Assembly (NCBI GenBank): GCA_029531795.1
Contig: JAPEIS010000007.1
Location: forward strand, 1 to 64,000
Direction of reading: 5' to 3'
DNA: 64,000 bases
Origin: Sclerotinia nivalis
Taxonomy: Eukaryota; Ascomycota; Leotiomycetes; Helotiales; Sclerotiniaceae
The notes beneath the pieces are model-generated. The model worked only from the letters and a program-made list of their open reading frames with translations. It did no database searches and was not told where the DNA came from. How positions within the stretch are numbered: the first letter of the stretch is position 1; each line of letters opens with the position of its first letter. The position numbers were made by a program, and so were the translations under genes. Positions 9,777-21,663 of the stretch are shown here, piece after piece.

Positions 9777-12349
9777 AAACACTTCTATATGATCTAGAAG
9801 GTAAACCTTGTAACACTAAACCTCAGAACCACCTCAGTTAAAAACAAAACGATCTAATTGGCGGTAAGTTGAAGCATTCCTGCTAGTGTACTGTGCTCAC
9901 TTGGAATTCTAAGTTCTAACTCGGAATTTGGAAGGTTTTCGGGAAGATTGACGTGCCAACTTCCAGAAGAGAGCACCACTATGCCTGCCAGTGATTACGA
10001 GCTTGTGGTATGTGCATAGAGTTTTGTAGTTTGATACATTCTGGCTACACAAGTGCTAGGTAATAAATAGCAGTTAGGGACATGTGCTTAGAGTTTTGGG
10101 AGATGATCGTCTTCGGGATGTATGATGAGAGATAATGTCACGTATCTGTTATCTTTGATACATATATAAAGTAAATATAAGCAAGCATTTATTCACATTT
10201 TCCTTGGAAATCTCTTGATAATAAAACACAATAATAGAAACTAATAGATTTCATTGATCAAATTACAGTTTCCTCCCGCAACTCCACCCCCGTTCAGGAA
10301 GGAGTTCCGTACCTTCCGGCCGTAGGATTGATTGATTGATTGATTGATTGATTTGATTTAACGTCCACACTGAGTCTAAGACTATCTAGGACGGCTAGGG
10401 GCTCTATGAGCTCCTAGTTGATGCTATGGGGAGTTGTATGCTAGCTAGCATACAGTTTGTATAGTTTGGGTTTCTTTTCAACCCTTGAAATGTTGATTGA
10501 GGGCAAATGAAAACTAATACTGGGGAACAAAGCCCGATATCTTCATCCTCTAAGACCTTTCCTTCCTCACTCTCCCCCTACCCCTTGCTAATTAAAGCAT
10601 CCCACTGATATAATCTTCTTCTTCGATCCAATCTGCTATTCCGACACCCACTTCCCACAAAGGTCAAAAATCATCTCCGTCAAGATTACCTCCAGCACAG
10701 CAAAAGGGTCCTCATACTAGTGAAAAGCAACTGGGAGGCACCACTCTCCTCAGCTCGAACTCATTCATTAGCTCCTTTGCATGCCTTCCTAGATGTGATA
10801 ATCTCCAGCTTTATTTGAATGTAAATAATCGAAACCGCCGAATAGAATATCGATCGTTTGAATGTAATTATAGTGAGGCGTGGCCCTAACCCTACCCACA
10901 CACACACAAAAAATATTTTCGTAAAATCGAAGAAAAAGTGTAATATCGTATCGATGCCTAGAGCATAGCATTAATTGATAGATGATAGTATTCTCTGTTT
11001 CGTAATAATCGTAATGTTAAAATGAATGTGTTTTCGATAGTCGATTGTCGAAAAAAGGTATAAAATGCAAATAAAACAATAGCAAATTCCATATCGAAAA
11101 GACCCTTCTGGAATAGAAGGGACTTACTAGGTGTATCATACCTTGTATTGAAGTAATAGTCGATGGCAGATATTGAATCTAACCAGGGCTTCTATAGCCA
11201 TCGTCTGTATTTTGGGTTGATGTTCGTTCATCCTTTCGAAGATATTGATGCTGTAAAATCGTAATAACCCCTCCATCGTGAATATCGTAATCGGGAAACC
11301 CTCTCTCTCTCTTCCAATGTATCCGATTCCATCAAATGACTCAATCTTAGCTCTGCAGACTCTCAATAGAGAGCTGGAGGTTCGTAGAGGGCACCACGTA
11401 CAGGTGTTGAGTCTTCGCCCTCCTCCGGCCGTAGGATGAAAGGACTATAGTTGTAATATTGTACCTTAATACGTAGCCCGCGGCAATTCGACCAAAACCA
11501 GCAAATATGAAGCTATTCCTAGACTTTCTTCAGCCTGTAAACTTCTATAAAACCAGAGTATTATATCCGCACCCGGGAACCAATGTATTCTAGCCTCACC
11601 AGACCTTCAATTCGTCGGGAACCCATCGACCTCATCGCAAAACTGCCTCGACGCGAGGGCTTAAGCTATGAACTGTGAAACTATGCGTATCGTAGATCGT
11701 TCGAATCGACGAATTTAAGCTATATAGAGCGTCTGCTGAGGAAGGATAGGCGTGAAAGAAACGAGGGGAATATCGAACTTTAAGATGAAGCATAAAGTAT
11801 GCTGTCGGTGCAGGGTATCGATCGAGTAATATATCTTCAGTTTTCAGTATTGGCAAGATCGAATTTGAGTAGTTCAACGTAGAATTCGAGGATGCTGAAT
11901 TTCGAATCGGAGTTTTGAAGCCAGGAACCCCCCAAGAACCTATTCCCTGCATTGGTCGCCATGAAAGGATTATAGTTGTAGGTGTGAAGAGGGTTGATTT
12001 ATATTACCGTACGAGTGAAACTATATATATCCCCATTGGAGTTGCACCTGCCATATTATATCCTAACGAGTACGGAGCCAGATCCCACGTCATGAGACAC
12101 ATGAGCGCTTATTGGTTGGACCCTTGGAGGGGTAGAGATGGGGAAAACCTCTTATGGGATATTTGTTAGGGTAAAGGTACATGTAACGGTATTCTGTATC
12201 GCACTGCCGGCGTATAGTAGAAGTTCTACATACCGAGGGACTTTGAACTTTACAATATTTGGATTTTGGTATACTACTCAAATATTCCTGTTCCACGGCT
12301 TCCTTTGTACACCACTTTCCCCTAACCATTTGTCATTCTAATCCATCCC
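9777..12349. other. Gene-free stretch with small repeats
   Basis: No convincing gene in 2.6 kb. It contains a (GATT)7 microsatellite (10326-10353), the perfect 18-bp palindrome GTATGCTAGCTAGCATAC (10436-10453), and two telomere-like units followed by a CA run (10883-10910). CCGGCCGTAGGAT occurs at about 10316 and again at about 11425, and ATGAAAGGAYTATAGTTGTA occurs at about 11436 and about 11961. These echoes suggest fragments of one dispersed repeat, but no terminal structure or transposase was recognised. Confidence 0.5.
10326..10353 (+). repeat. (GATT)7 microsatellite
   Basis: Seven perfect GATT units immediately after CCGGCCGTAG. A related degenerate GATT/GACT tract occurs at 23264-23310. 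Confidence 0.95.
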
Positions 12350-14080
12350 TCAATATCTCGGCTCTGGCGTGTAGGGTTTATATCCTGGGTAGGCTGTTGT
12401 CTGCGGCTCTGGAGCATAAGGTCTGTATCCCGGATACGCTGACGTCTCTTGCTGCTGAGGAGGACTTCTCGTCATATCTCTCTGGGCGCCGTGGTCGTAA
12501 TCATCCTGTCCTTGTCCTTGTCCTTGTCCAAACATGGGCTGTTGTTGTGCGGGAGAACGATTGTCAAATCCTCTTTGCTGCGGTCCCCCATAATTTCCAT
12601 TCTGCGGGCTCGGTGATATCAGTCTGTTCGGTCCGTTTTGTCCAGTTCCCCTGGAGGGCATGAGTGGGGGAGGATATGTACCAACATTGGAGGAATTTTC
12701 TGATTGATAGGATTGATATGACTGGTCGGCGTTGTTGGTATATGATCTCCCTGGGTCAAGTGGTCTCGAGGAATCATTTGAGAACTGACGTGATGGCTGA
12801 GATGGGTATGGTCGATTGTCATACATTGGTTCTGCTTGAGTGTATCCGGAAACAGGCGTATCATTGAACCCGCTGTTGAAAGGAAATTCCTGTGGCATAG
12901 CTGGTTCAAAGTCTCGATTTCGTGGTGATTCGCCATATCCTCTGCTTGGCGCTGGAGATGGCCCGCCCCTATATTGCCCTGACCCAAGATTAATTCCAGG
13001 GGCAGGCGATGGTGCACCACGATATCCTCGGTTCCCTGGTGGAGGGGTTCCTCTATATCCCATACCTGCTTCTCCCATCCCCATTGCCGATCCTGGTCCT
13101 GGTGTGCCTCTGTATCCCATTCCATCCAGTTGATTACCCGAAGCAATTGGAGGTGGTGTTCCTCTGTAACCCATGAGCGGATCAGTAGCCATTCCTGGAT
13201 TTGGTGATCCTCCTGGTCCAAAACCTCTACCATTTCCAGCTAGGTTGTTCTGACTTTGGCTGTAAGAATCCTGAGAATTCATGAAACCATTATTCATACC
13301 CTGACCTTGTCTTCCATAAGCGCTTTCCCCCTGTCCATTTGCTGGGCTGTTGGGATGACTACTGGCAACGCCTCCAGCCATTAATGGCATCTTCTGACCG
13401 GTAACAGGATCCAATTCTTTCAATTCCATACCCATTTCACCTTTCTCCTCATCATTCACATGCTTTTGGCTCGCATTTTCCCATGTCGGCATAGGCGGTA
13501 ATGCATCCTCTGAGATTGTCTTCGGTGGATCGACCGCGAGACCATTTTTTCCTACTTCGAATTGTGCATATTTTGGTGGTTCAGGCCTCGCAGGAAGAGC
13601 GCCGCCCATCATTGGGGCCGGAGCTTGGTAGCCTTGATTCGGATTTGGAGGAGGATAATCGTCGAGATGTTTGTGAGGGCGGTCCCTTTTACCATCGCAA
13701 CAGCCACCGCAACAATCGCAACATTTAAGGAAAGAGAAACAGGTGCAACAACAGGACATACCACAGCAAGCACATCTTATTATACACCAAACTATGGAGA
13801 AAACGATCAAGCCGACGATGATGATTGCTGCTATGACAGGCCATCTGAAGGGCAGAGGTCAGTTTGGATTTGATGTAGGAATGATAGGAAAATGTGGCAA
13901 AGAGGAAGGGGCGACGAACTTGCAATATGTAGCTGCCATACAATTTGACCATGAACTAAATGATTCCTTCACATTTGATGCTTCTCCAGTAATTGATCTT
14001 TTTTTAAGAAAACTGGCCACCAATATTTCTCCAATTCCCCTCCTCCTACTCCACTCCATTGCTATTGTGATATGTGGCAT
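12350..14080 (-). CDS. Fibroin-3-related membrane-anchored Cys/Pro/Gly-rich protein
   Basis: Two exons, 14080-13920 and 13844-12350. The 75-bp intron has donor GTTCGT and acceptor CTTCAG with a CTGAC branch site, and the join reads TYCKWPV. The predicted protein is about 551 residues. A short N-terminus with SSWSNCMAATYCK is followed by one transmembrane helix (about 55-74) and a cysteine cluster just inside it (CACCGMSCCCTCFSFLKCC). A very long disordered tail carries repeated MGYRGTPPP / RGGPSPAP motifs and Gln/Tyr-rich segments. This layout matches fungal proteins annotated as fibroin-3 related, a family without established function; the Cys cluster may be palmitoylated at the plasma membrane (inference). 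The start MPHITIAMEW was chosen because the upstream Met at 14227 lies in sequence that looks untranslated; MEWSRR is an alternative. Confidence 0.8.
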
Positions 14081-17000
14081 TATAGAGTACAATGTTGGTA
14101 CGCAACAGACCTTAAAAGCCGGAAAGTACTTTGATGATATGATTTGACCTGAAAATGAGTTGCCAATTTTAAAATCTTCGAAGACTTGAATAATACACTG
14201 CAAGTGAACAGTTCCTCTGGATGGCACAAGCTGTGTCGCTGACGGTAGTTCTAGTTGTTTCTCCGATCCTCATTTGTATGATTTTTTGTCCTTTCGTTCT
14301 CCCAAAAGCAAATCCTCAAGTTGGCCTACTTGATGGCTCACCATCCAACTTCCAAGTATGTTCGCAAAGTGTTTTATCCTCTTGAGTCAATTGTTGACCT
14401 TGGCGTACCAATGCTCTTGACTAATCCAAAGTATTTCTTCTTATGACTGAGGTTTCAATTTCAACTCCAATTTCTCCAATTCACTCTTCCCATTTCAGTG
14501 AGTCTCATAACTTAGGAGTTGTTGATCAGTCTTCTAGTTTTCGTATTCTCGTATTCTGTCGTAAAGCAATTAAAGATCGAAAAGATTTGCAAGAGGTTAG
14601 CAAAGAAAGGATTTGAGCTCCTAATGTATATCCTTATTAGGACGCAAAATAATACAATATTAAGGAGAAGGATCCCATAAATTCAAACATCGATAATAGA
14701 TGAAACGAGAGTGGTCAGAGAGAGAGAGAGAGAAAGGGTAGTTGTTGATGTTAACTTTCTATCACGGAAATTAAAAGGCCGAGCTTTTTATTTGGGGGGC
14801 TATGGCTATCTCAGGCTATTTTGGGGTATTTCACTCCACTGTTCCACCAAAAAGTTCCTTAATCTGAAGCGCCTGATAGAGGAAACTACCACGGCAGGAT
14901 TTATTTATGCATTGGACCTGATTACCTGATTACCTAGTATTTATCACTTCTTGAGTGATTGAGTGAAGAATAGGAGGACATTTTGGTCTTATACCATGTT
15001 ATGGTAGATACATATATATCTATGTAATGAATCCTTACTATCCTATCTACTCCCCTCTACTTCTGGGCTCTCATATCACAATCACAGCCGAAATGAGACA
15101 ACCCGGCATCCTGCAGCGCTCCACTACACTAATGTCAGGGGCCTAAGTGCCCTTATTCGAACTTGGCGCCATGACATGTTAGAATGTGGCTGATAGATAA
15201 CCTGTGGAATGGTTGGTAATTAGAATTGAATTGTGGCGCAGATGTTGAGATGTCGAGATGTCGAGAAGTCGAGTTGTTCTTCAAAGTAAGTACTCGTAAC
15301 GTCCTCCTCATTCGCTCTCATCTTAATCATCATGTAAGTCATGAAGAAGTTTTCACTGGCCATTGATTTAACAGAATGATTTTTGGAAGTACTTGAAACT
15401 AGACAGCCCATTTAGGTAGACGCCTTTATCGTGAAAATTTCCGCGGCCGGCCTGACAACATAAATTAAACCAAGTGGTATTTGAGACCCTTCAGGCTGAA
15501 GGATCGAACAACAAGTTGTTGTGGTGGGTGACACATGGTTTAGGGGCTGTCTTGCAATACTAAAAATGCTCCCGCCATGCACAAATAGATCGTGGCATTT
15601 TCGTAGCTTCTGACCGAACGGCTTGACAAGGCTCTATCCCATTCTCCTGTCCTTTCTTCCGGTGTGAAGCCAACAGTCCTCAGTACCCAGTCAATGTTCA
15701 TTCGTGAGTGAAGCCACTAATTAGTGATGGGTGCCGATATCTTGGTGGCTTTATAGTATTGCAATGCTGGTGTCGTACATAGTTTGAGGGGTGAAAGTCT
15801 CACGATGGGACCGAACTTTGGTCGTACGTCCCGCAAAGACACAGCCCTATTGTGTTTAATATCCACACTTCGTCACACTCTAGCACTCCCTGGATATCTC
15901 TCCTCAAACATTCTGTGCGGCTATGATAATTCTATCATAAATTATTCCTAAAGATCATTAAGTGTGGGTTTTAACGCAGGCATCCTCCTCGTCCAAAACT
16001 TTTTTGTCGCACTATACACTATCATGTCCATACTTCTTCAAGGCTTTCATAGACATTTCTGCCTTCTTTGCAAAAACTTTTGAGTACTTAAATCAAACTG
16101 GTTACAATAACCGGTATCCTGGTCGTTATTTCCAGGACTCCTTAAGACCGCTTGTGTTCTGGGGTCAAAACTCTTGAATGTTATCGTCATGGATTCCACT
16201 TATTTGGAGATGGGAAGCATCTGTTGCTGCTGATAGACATTTGATGATAAACTCTGTGACACTTCTCTACTATCATCTCATGTCGTCTCTCTCCTCTTCG
16301 CACTATTTAGACGACCTCCTTCCGGGATCATAGAAAACGACTCCGAAAGTCCGCCGGATGGCTTAGCGTTGATGCATCGACTATTTGTATTACCTCGACC
16401 AGAGCGCGTGCTTGACCTCCACAGACGCTGTTCATAATGCACCCCATTTTGTTTGGATTGAATTGACTGTTATCCCATTTCCCTCATGCAGTCAATTCTT
16501 ATTGGCGTGTGGGTTGGCTCTTTTCTGGGCGATGGTGAAGCATTCAAAAATATTCATTGCCTCAAAATTCATGAGCACATTTGACAGAGGATTCAGATAT
16601 AGAAATATCTGTTGTATGCATATTTGATTAGTATTGTGCATCTATACTTCATGTGACCAATTGACATCGGGCTCAGAAGTGCAAGTTGTTGCGAAGATAA
16701 TATACCACGAGTATATTTCTTTTGAATGGAGGGAGAGATGGAATAAAATACATCGATCTCTTTCCCCCAATGTCCTATTTTCTTACTAAAGATCGACAAT
16801 ACCGCTACAACCTCACTCAATCAACACTAGAAGAAATTAATAGATCAAAACTAGCATGAGACAACTCACTGGCAGCGGAGCTACTCTGGGCTAGGTGTGC
16901 GACTCCTCCCTAAATGGAGGACTAGAGTGCCCGTTCGCACTTTGACATTGGGGATGCTACTGTAGTAAGCCATTTACCCACACGATTAAGTAGTCTTCTC

Positions 17001-18319
17001 CCCAACTGTTTCTATGTGGAATGGTGTTCGAATATACCATATTGTGGTTGAAATTCCGAGTTTGAAAGTCAGTATTAAGTCTCGCGTCGTATGATTGAAT
17101 TGGGTATTGGAAGGTCTTAGAAAAACGGAGTATTTTTCCCATTTTCGAAAGACTTCGAGACATGCAAGAAAACTTTTGGACAGTTGCCATTTTAAGGCTC
17201 AAATCTGATTGTGAATCAAAATCAACAACATCTTGCGCATCCGATTTGTGAGATTCCGAAGTTCGGGATCTCGAATCGGTACTGAACGTTTTTCCCATTT
17301 TCCAAAGATATTGAGACATACAACAGATTTTCAAACTTTAATACCTAGAAGAAAGAAACTAATTTGCTATTAGAATCAACCACATTGGAAGTTTCCGTTG
17401 TATATCTAGCTGTAAAGAAATTTGAGGCTTGAAGTCAGTACGGAACAAAATATCAAAAGGTACTCTCTTTTGAGATGTGCAACAATAACTCCAGGATTGT
17501 GGTATCTGGAGGGGAGGTTGGTCGACCGAACATGGTGTAGTTTGGGAGAATATGATACCCATGGCATGAGAGATGAGAAGGCATCGGGGACGGGCAGGAA
17601 GCGGGGAAAAGGTAAGGACCGGTAGGAGGAAGAATCACTGATTTTCGTTTAAAGATAGGGGACGAGAGACTAGTGGCAATATGTGAATCTAAGACTTGTG
17701 GGCGGTGCTTTGCGTATATAGTCGTTATTAGTAGTAGAGATGAGAATATACCTTGGGATGCCTCCTGATTTGTATCTGTATTGTAGTTTAAGTCTGGCTT
17801 AGAATGTGATGATATTCGATGTTAGGTAGGTGACGGTGCCTACTGTTACCAAAGGAAACTATTCGCGGACCGCGCATATGTAATAGGTGCAAAAGCTAGG
17901 CATCACGATGAAGATCTCTTCCTTCAGCAATCAGATAATGGACCATATATTTGGATATAAAAAGCCACGAGCTCAATTCCCCATCATCCATACCCTAATT
18001 GTATTATCCATTGATCATTACCATTCATAGTAAAACCACGCCCAAGTTGGCAAAACCCGTCCCTAACTCCTACGTTGATTGCCCAGCCCCAAACCCAAAG
18101 TGACGTCAATGTCATGACACGAATTCCTGCAATCCATAATCATTTCGATCATTCTATACCCTTCTTCTTGCCCCCTGCTGTAACCGCATCATATGGTATA
18201 GTCATAACCTCACACCTCCCACCGATCACCTCTACAGTCGCAAACGAAGCCCCTCCTCCATACTCATGGATCTCCCCAAACAACTTCTAACATCCATCTC
18301 CCATCTACTCGTTCGGCAT
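14081..18319. other. Intergenic, 4.2 kb, no gene recognised
   Basis: Short open frames here look random and lack supporting motifs or splice structures. A GA microsatellite lies at 14720-14732. The one structured region is a diverged direct repeat near 17126 and 17287 (separate entry). Confidence 0.5.
17124..17335. repeat. Diverged direct repeat, about 45 bp, 161 bp apart
   Basis: TTTTTCCCATTTTCGAAAGAC at about 17126 is matched by TTTTTCCCATTTTCCAAAGAT at about 17287. The matches continue through TTGAGACATRCAA-like sequence into AGATTTTC/AAACTTTTG. Flanking words such as GAAGTCAGTA also recur (about 17065 and 17431). No coding or transposon identity could be assigned. Confidence 0.6.
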
Positions 18320-18896
18320 TTATCGAATAATACCATCCCCCTCAGCCGTCTTTCCAGGCGGTGGGCCCATTGGCGCCTCATAAACATCCTCTCCACCCCT
18401 GGTATAAGCATTCGGCGGCTGCTGCAACTCAATCCCATCTTGTTGACCATGTTGACCATGTTGACCATGATGTCCATAGTATCCATCATTACTATTGAAC
18501 GTATTACCCGTTTGTTGAGGTGGTATTGGTCCATTTTGAGTGTATATTGGAGGAGGGGGCCCATAGTTGTAGTGGCCGTATGGAGGTGGTTTGGCCATCC
18601 AGCCAGTACCATACATTGGCTGAATTCCTTGACGACGGCGACGACGGGAGTTAAGACATCTAGTGGGTAGTGTTAGTGGTTTGTTGTGATTTGAAATGTG
18701 AAAATTGATGGATGAGTATCCTTTGGACGACGGAAAATCGTGCCAGTGAAGCATTTTAGTAGGAATGGAGCAAAACATACGATAATCCAAAAGCCAATAA
18801 AACAAAGGCAAGAATTATGAAAATCAGTACAACCCATCGTCCCCAACTGCCCCATGTGGAATAGCAGTTTCCATAGTAATCGCAGCTGTAGGCCAT
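18320..18896 (-). CDS. RCR-family (Congo red resistance/chitin regulation) small membrane protein
   Basis: Two exons, 18896-18781 and 18659-18320, joined across a 121-bp intron (donor GTATGT, acceptor CACTAG) to give about 151 residues. The N-terminus is short and aromatic (MAYSCDYYGNCYSTWGSWGR). A single transmembrane segment (about 21-40) is followed by a basic stop-transfer RRRRR and GIQPMYGTGWM, then a Pro/Gly/His-rich cytosolic tail with (GQH)n and PPP motifs. Helix, Arg cluster and MYGTGW are the signature of the fungal RCR proteins, whose yeast members RCR1/RCR2 affect chitin deposition and vacuolar sorting of plasma-membrane proteins through PY motifs bound by Rsp5. The tail PPP(Y) segments (for example KPPPYGHY) could serve that role (inference). 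Confidence 0.85.
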
Positions 18897-21663
18897 CTTG
18901 TTAGTTGTTTGATTTCGTTGTTGGTATCGTGAGAAATTCTTAAATGAGTTGAATGTGATTATGTAACTGTCTAAGTATCGCTCAATATATGGGAATGGGG
19001 CTGAGATTCCAAAAGCTGTTCTTGATAGAGGAGGAGGTTATCGTAGACGTTGATCTTGTATCTGACGTTCACGGCTCACATCATCCAACAACAAAGAAAA
19101 GAAATTTGGAGGTTGGGAAGAAGAAAAGATGGTAAGAAAATACGAAGGAAATTGACTCACTGATTATCATTATCATCATCAAAATCATTGATTTGCCTCT
19201 TGGCAATCACTTGCATTAGCACAGCCATGATTTAGGTTTTGAATTAAATCCTTATCGTGGCAAAGAGGATGACACGGGTAACGAGCGGTCGGAGGGGGTT
19301 GAACGCGACTTGTTGGGTTTTGCGGGGTAAGAAGAAGATATGATGTTGTAAATAAGAAGTGGGAAGCAAGAGGGAAGGAGTTGAATAAATTGTTTCTTTT
19401 GATTCAAAAGGTATACGATGAATCAATTTAAGAGAGGAGAGAGAGAGAGGGAGGGAGGGAGGAGAGAGTGTGTAATAGATATAAAGAGAAATCAATAGTA
19501 GGAGATACTAGGTACCGGTATGTAAGGTTGACAGATATGAGGTTTATGGTTTTTTGAATCCCTTGAATTCTTGGTGATGGTGGGCCACATTGAGGCTATG
19601 CAACAAAGTATGTACAGAGGTACAATACCTAGACCTAGTAAGTTGGACTCGGAGAACATCCCAATTGTCCCTTCGCCTTGTGTGACGGTTTCCTTGATTC
19701 CATATGGGATGATATATCACGCATTCCTTTTTACTCATTCTGACAATTGATTGCGTGGCCATTGAATAACTTTTCCCGAACATTCCAGATCACGAGAGAA
19801 AGAGAAAGAGACGGGTGAAGGTTACGGTAATTTCGTACATACTTACTCAGTGATGATTCTGATAATCTACTATGAGTCCGGACTCCGTACACCCACATCC
19901 TCGAGCCTTACGTACAATAATACCCACAGTGCTGTAATCATTGACCAAACATCTACTGTGAGCTGAACAATTTCGTAAATACCTATAATACAATACAATG
20001 CAATACAATGCAATGCAATACAATACAATACAATACTGCTACAGTGCCAACCCTCAATCCAACTAATGTCACTCAGCTTATTACACTGGGAGCCATATGC
20101 GGATACTTCAAGTTCATCATAATCATATTTGTACAAAGTAGGTACCAACTAGGCTAGTATTTTCATATCCAACCAACCCAACTCGTTCGTCCCATATCTT
20201 CCCTTTCATCACCCACACCTGATACCCAATCCATCTTATGAAATTACAGAGTAAATCAACTCAATGCTCCACTACAGCCCTGTCCAGTTTCCGAATCTTT
20301 TTTTTTTCCCTCTCTTAGAGTTTTGAGCCTTGTCAAAGTCGTCTCAAGGATAATTTTTCTTCAAATCACATTATCAAATCCCCCTTCTCGCCAGTTAATC
20401 CAATTAAAATCATTAATATATCAGAAGTCTGCAAGCCATGGGAATCCATGCACGGTGCCAACGCATCAAACGTGCGGACTGTGCTTTTAGAAATAAGAGC
20501 TGCCAGCGAAGCATGCGCGATGCAGCTCAATGTGTTATTGTATGAAGTGTCTGGCCTCCCTCTCCTCCCATATTTTCTTTTCTTCCTTCAATGTCTTCCT
20601 GTCTATTTCAATTCTTGAGGGAGAGGTTGACGCCCCTACGATATCGCACCATTTGAGCACACTGCGAAACCACCACGAGAAACCAAACAGGATTGCTACA
20701 TACAGAGGAATGCGCCGAGGAAAACGATGCGAAATATGGAATATGGGATATGGGTGAAACACTCAGCACGCGCACCCTTAGATCCATGAAGGTATTCCGA
20801 ACACAAAAGCTTGGAAAGAATCTTCAGATTAGACTTGCCATTAGATACATTTTCATCGCGGACGAATACTATAAGCTTTGGACAGCGCATCTCCTTCAAA
20901 ATCAAGCCGTTGTCCTCCCAGAACGCCTTCAGCACAATTAAAACTTTCAACACGATCATTTGCCTCATTTCTATCATTGCCAAGATACGACGTCGGCATA
21001 ACGTGTCATCGATACAACACATCCAGACAAGGCGTTTGGATGTTCCGCGCGAAATTTCCTTCTTTTCATACTTCAGGATGGCGAATAAAGACAAAAATAA
21101 TGCAGCACCTATCGAACATTTATGGAAACACAATTGGATACAAAAGGCGCAAAATATGAATATTTTAAATACAATGTTTCCTATCCGATCATCTCAACAC
21201 CCGGTACCCGGTACCCACTACCTCATTTACCAACTGGCACCTTTCAACACGCAGAACGTCGACCCAATAATTTAACAAGAAAGCAGAGGGTCGTAAGTCG
21301 TCTCATCGTAGCAGACATGGCGCATCATCAAGAAGAATACAAGGAAATTTGATACATTTCTGTCCTGCTGTTCCGCTGTTCCGCTCACAGCAAATCAACC
21401 AGACGTCGAGAGGACCCTCGCCGATTGAGAAGGAAGAATTTGAAAATAATTAGAATTGGTTGCTGTGAGCTGAGGAGATATATTCGTGGTCCGCGAAGAC
21501 CCTTTTCGAAGTTCGATTATGTATCATCCCATCTTTTCGCCATTTCGTGTCGTCAATCATCGTTAATATCCGGAAAATTCGCACGCGTCATACTCCAAAC
21601 TTGTGAAAAGCTTTACCTGTCCTCGACGATCCATCATTCATCAACCCCGTCCGCACGTCCGCT
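18897..21663. other. Intergenic, 2.8 kb
   Basis: No gene is supported. The part next to 18897 is presumably the promoter/5' leader of the RCR gene, and it includes a GA-rich purine tract (19430-19470). A pentanucleotide repeat lies at 19991-20035. Small overlapping open frames at 20530-21350 on both strands show no family features and no consistent splicing. Confidence 0.5.
19991..20035 (+). repeat. Pentanucleotide repeat (CAATA/CAATG)9
   Basis: Nine consecutive 5-bp units, CAATA with CAATG variants at units 2, 4 and 5. Confidence 0.95.

Noticed and set aside
12619..13233. 204-codon open frame on the minus strand
   Set aside because: It is a frame-shifted shadow of the repeat-rich fibroin-like gene (12350-14080).
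16957..17334. 125-codon open frame on the minus strand with internal repeats
   Set aside because: The repetition comes from the diverged direct repeats in the DNA; no protein family or splice context supports it.
20696..21133. 145-codon minus-strand frame with overlapping + strand frames
   Set aside because: Residue composition looks random and the strands compete; nothing conserved was recognised.
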